Origin: Chitinophagaceae bacterium
GTDB lineage: Bacteria; Bacteroidota; Bacteroidia; Chitinophagales; Chitinophagaceae
Direction: 5' to 3'
Assembly: GCA_016710935.1 (NCBI GenBank)
Contig: JADJTY010000003.1
Location: 1-64,000, forward strand
Length of the DNA: 64,000 bases
In this document: one piece after another, positions 62,503-64,000 of the stretch
How the letters are laid out: every line of letters begins with the position of its first letter
How positions within the stretch are numbered: the stretch's first letter is position 1
The notes under the pieces: model-generated
Database searches by the model: none
What the model was told of the DNA's origin: nothing
The model's input: the letters and a program-made list of their open reading frames with translations, nothing else
Program-made: the position numbers and the translations under genes

Positions 62503-63306
62503 ATGATAATGCCTTATGATACCTGGGGACAGGTAGCTTTTGTTTTTATACTGAGTGTATTGCGCTACCTCGTTATTGGTGGACTGGCATTTTTATTTTT
62601 TTATGTGCTGCTGAAAAACAAAGCGCTCTTTGCAAAAATTCAAAAAAAATGGCCGGCAAAATCAGACTATTACCGGGAGATATTTTATTCTTTGCTCACC
62701 TTCCTCATTTTTGCGGTAACACCGCTTGTGTTAAACAACCCGTACATTAAACCCTATACCACCATTTATCGTGATATACACCAGCACAGCATGTTTTACT
62801 TCTGGATGGTTTTTCCATTGATGCTTGTTGTGCATGATACGTATTTTTATTTTGCCCACCGGATTATGCATCACCCAAAACTTTTTTCATTTTTTCATGT
62901 GGTGCATCATAAAAGTACCAATCCATCGCCCTGGGCATCTTTTGCTTTTCAGCCAACCGAAGCTTTTATTGAATCGGGAATCATTTACCTGTTTGCTTTA
63001 ACCTTTCCGGTGCATGTTATACACCTGTTGTCTTTCCTCATTTTTATGACCATATATAACGTGTACGGACATCTTGGTTTTGAATTGTTTCCCAGGGGGG
63101 CAAACAGGCACTGGCTTCTAAAATGGTTTAATACGTCTGTTAATCACAATATGCACCACCAGTATTTTAAAGGTAACTATGGTTTGTATTTTACCTGGTG
63201 GGATAAGATCTTGAAAACAACACATAAAGAATATGATGACCGCTTTAAAACCATAAGTGATGACACTATTCAGTTAAGAAAATCAGCAAAACAACATGTC
63301 CTTTAA
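62503..63306 (+). CDS. Sterol desaturase / fatty acid hydroxylase family protein
   Basis: A 267-residue di-iron membrane enzyme with four or more helices. The histidine boxes are HDTYFYFAHRIMHH (about 122-135), FHVVHHKSTNP and the late NHNMHHQYFKGNYG. Family members hydroxylate or desaturate lipids, including carotenoids and hydroxy fatty acids; the substrate is unknown. It is 5 bases after the Smr gene and overlaps the next gene by 11 bases. Confidence 0.93.
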   Translation: MIMPYDTWGQVAFVFILSVLRYLVIGGLAFLFFYVLLKNKALFAKIQKKWPAKSDYYREIFYSLLTFLIFAVTPLVLNNPYIKPYTTIYRDIHQHSMFYFWMVFPLMLVVHDTYFYFAHRIMHHPKLFSFFHVVHHKSTNPSPWASFAFQPTEAFIESGIIYLFALTFPVHVIHLLSFLIFMTIYNVYGHLGFELFPRGANRHWLLKWFNTSVNHNMHHQYFKGNYGLYFTWWDKILKTTHKEYDDRFKTISDDTIQLRKSAKQHVL

Positions 63307-63916
63307 CGAACTGCTCGTTTATATTGCCTTTGTTGTCGGCTTTGCACTCACGCCCGGCCCCAATATGATGCTGTATCTTACCTATACATTTGAATATGGC
63401 CGTAAGGCTGGTTGGGCAACGGCAGCAGGTATTGTTAGTTCATTTCTTGTTCACATTACAGCCATAATTTTTGGTTTAACTGCTATACTGGTAAGCATGC
63501 CGGATGCGCTGGATGTTTTGCGTTACTGCGGAATTGCCTACCTGCTTTATCTTGCCATTACCAATCTTAAAATTGTTACATGGAAAACAGGTGAAGCCCA
63601 AAAAACAGAAGCAGGATTGGGCGTTTTTTATTTAAAAGGTTTTATTGGGAACCTGCTCAATCCCGGATCCTTATTTTTATATTTTTCTGTATTACCACAG
63701 TTCTTACATCCCGAACGTGGACAGTTGTTATTACAAAATGTAAAGCTGGGTGGCATTCAGATGCTGTGCAGTTTTATAACCAATTGTACCATTGTTTACC
63801 TGGCAGGCTTTGCTACCGAAGCGTTTTTTAAAAATGAGCGGTACCAGCGGATGGTCAGGTACAGCATGAGCTTTTTTATTATACTCTTTGCGGTGAAGAT
63901 GCTTTTTATGAAGTAG
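63296..63916 (+). CDS. LysE/RhtB family exporter
   Basis: A 206-residue membrane protein with six helices. The family motif FALTPGPNMMLYLTYTFEYG (about 16-35) and GFIGNLLNPGSLFLYFSVLP (about 117-136) match LysE-type amino acid exporters. The start overlaps the previous gene by 11 bases, implying coupled translation. Substrate not known. Confidence 0.93.
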   Translation: MSFNELLVYIAFVVGFALTPGPNMMLYLTYTFEYGRKAGWATAAGIVSSFLVHITAIIFGLTAILVSMPDALDVLRYCGIAYLLYLAITNLKIVTWKTGEAQKTEAGLGVFYLKGFIGNLLNPGSLFLYFSVLPQFLHPERGQLLLQNVKLGGIQMLCSFITNCTIVYLAGFATEAFFKNERYQRMVRYSMSFFIILFAVKMLFMK

Positions 63917-63978
63917 TAATTCCAATTCTAATTTTAATAGTTTATTGAACCACATAGAACAAAGTTCACATAGGAAGC

Positions 63979-63992
63979 CACATAGCTATGTG
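63979..63992. repeat. Palindrome in a dispersed CACATAG element at the right edge
   Basis: Perfect 14-base palindrome CACATAGCTATGTG within repeated CACATAG units (63950-64000), a recurrent Bacteroidota intergenic element; the element runs off the window. Confidence 0.5.
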
Positions 63993-64000
63993 AAAATCTA

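Noticed and set aside
1..64000. CRISPR array, tRNA/rRNA genes, integrase or prophage
   Set aside because: No regularly spaced direct repeats, no tRNA cloverleaf or rRNA sequence, and no phage or transposase proteins were found on reading both strands.

Overview
The window reads as a chromosomal segment of a Bacteroidota bacterium, most likely a member of the Chitinophagales/Chitinophagaceae. The signs are SusC/SusD and TonB-receptor/surface-lipoprotein pairs, the family-restricted domains DUF4270, DUF5686, GSCFA and DUF4397, many lipoprotein signals of the type SxC, AT-rich intergenic DNA, and promoters with the Bacteroidota -7 element TAnnTTTG. No rRNA, tRNA, CRISPR, integrase or transposase was seen. 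No gene-free stretch exceeds 300 bases; the gaps hold terminators, promoters and many short dispersed inverted repeats.

Layout. 1-8.5 kb (minus strand): start of an ALDH7-type aldehyde dehydrogenase (runs off the left edge), panB, a secreted GldN-like protein, ppx and ppk1 (polyphosphate turnover), the heptose-phosphate adenylyltransferase rfaE2, a flippase-like membrane protein and panC. 8.5-25 kb (mostly plus): a lone GT5 N-terminal domain protein, a DUF4270 lipoprotein, metK, an rRNA/tRNA 2'-O-methyltransferase, HMG-CoA lyase, GSCFA protein, miaE, penicillin acylase, DUF5686 protein, trhO and purC. 25-38 kb: a TonB receptor with a fasciclin lipoprotein, an aspartic protease, ychF, a nucleoside-recognition permease, then a minus-strand block DeoR regulator - SusC - SusD - DUF4397 lipoprotein. 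39-44.5 kb: serine hydrolase, serA, a type II NADH dehydrogenase, a DUF2071 protein and a HEAT-like protein.

44.5-54.7 kb is the most distinctive part. It is a glycan-degradation block holding a NahK-like sugar kinase, a phosphodiesterase/phosphatase, a GH35 beta-galactosidase, a GH2 beta-mannosidase, a CutC-family protein, an N4-(beta-N-acetylglucosaminyl)-L-asparaginase and a GH109 alpha-N-acetylgalactosaminidase. Together these could strip galactose, mannose, GlcNAc-Asn and GalNAc from glycoproteins and re-phosphorylate the amino sugar. 54.7-64 kb: MFS transporter, RNase R, polyprenyl synthase, APC permease, DUF2027-Smr protein, fatty acid hydroxylase/sterol desaturase and LysE exporter.

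Two patterns cut across the annotation. First, at least ten otherwise well-conserved genes are broken by single-base indels, nearly all in short homopolymers and mostly deletions. Frame correction restores full-length proteins, so long-read consensus error is the likeliest cause; these genes are annotated at full span as CDS. Second, both single-domain GIY-YIG nuclease genes are bracketed by short dispersed repeats, and related repeats sit on or directly against the stop codons of several genes. That nuclease-repeat association is the best candidate here for an under-described system.
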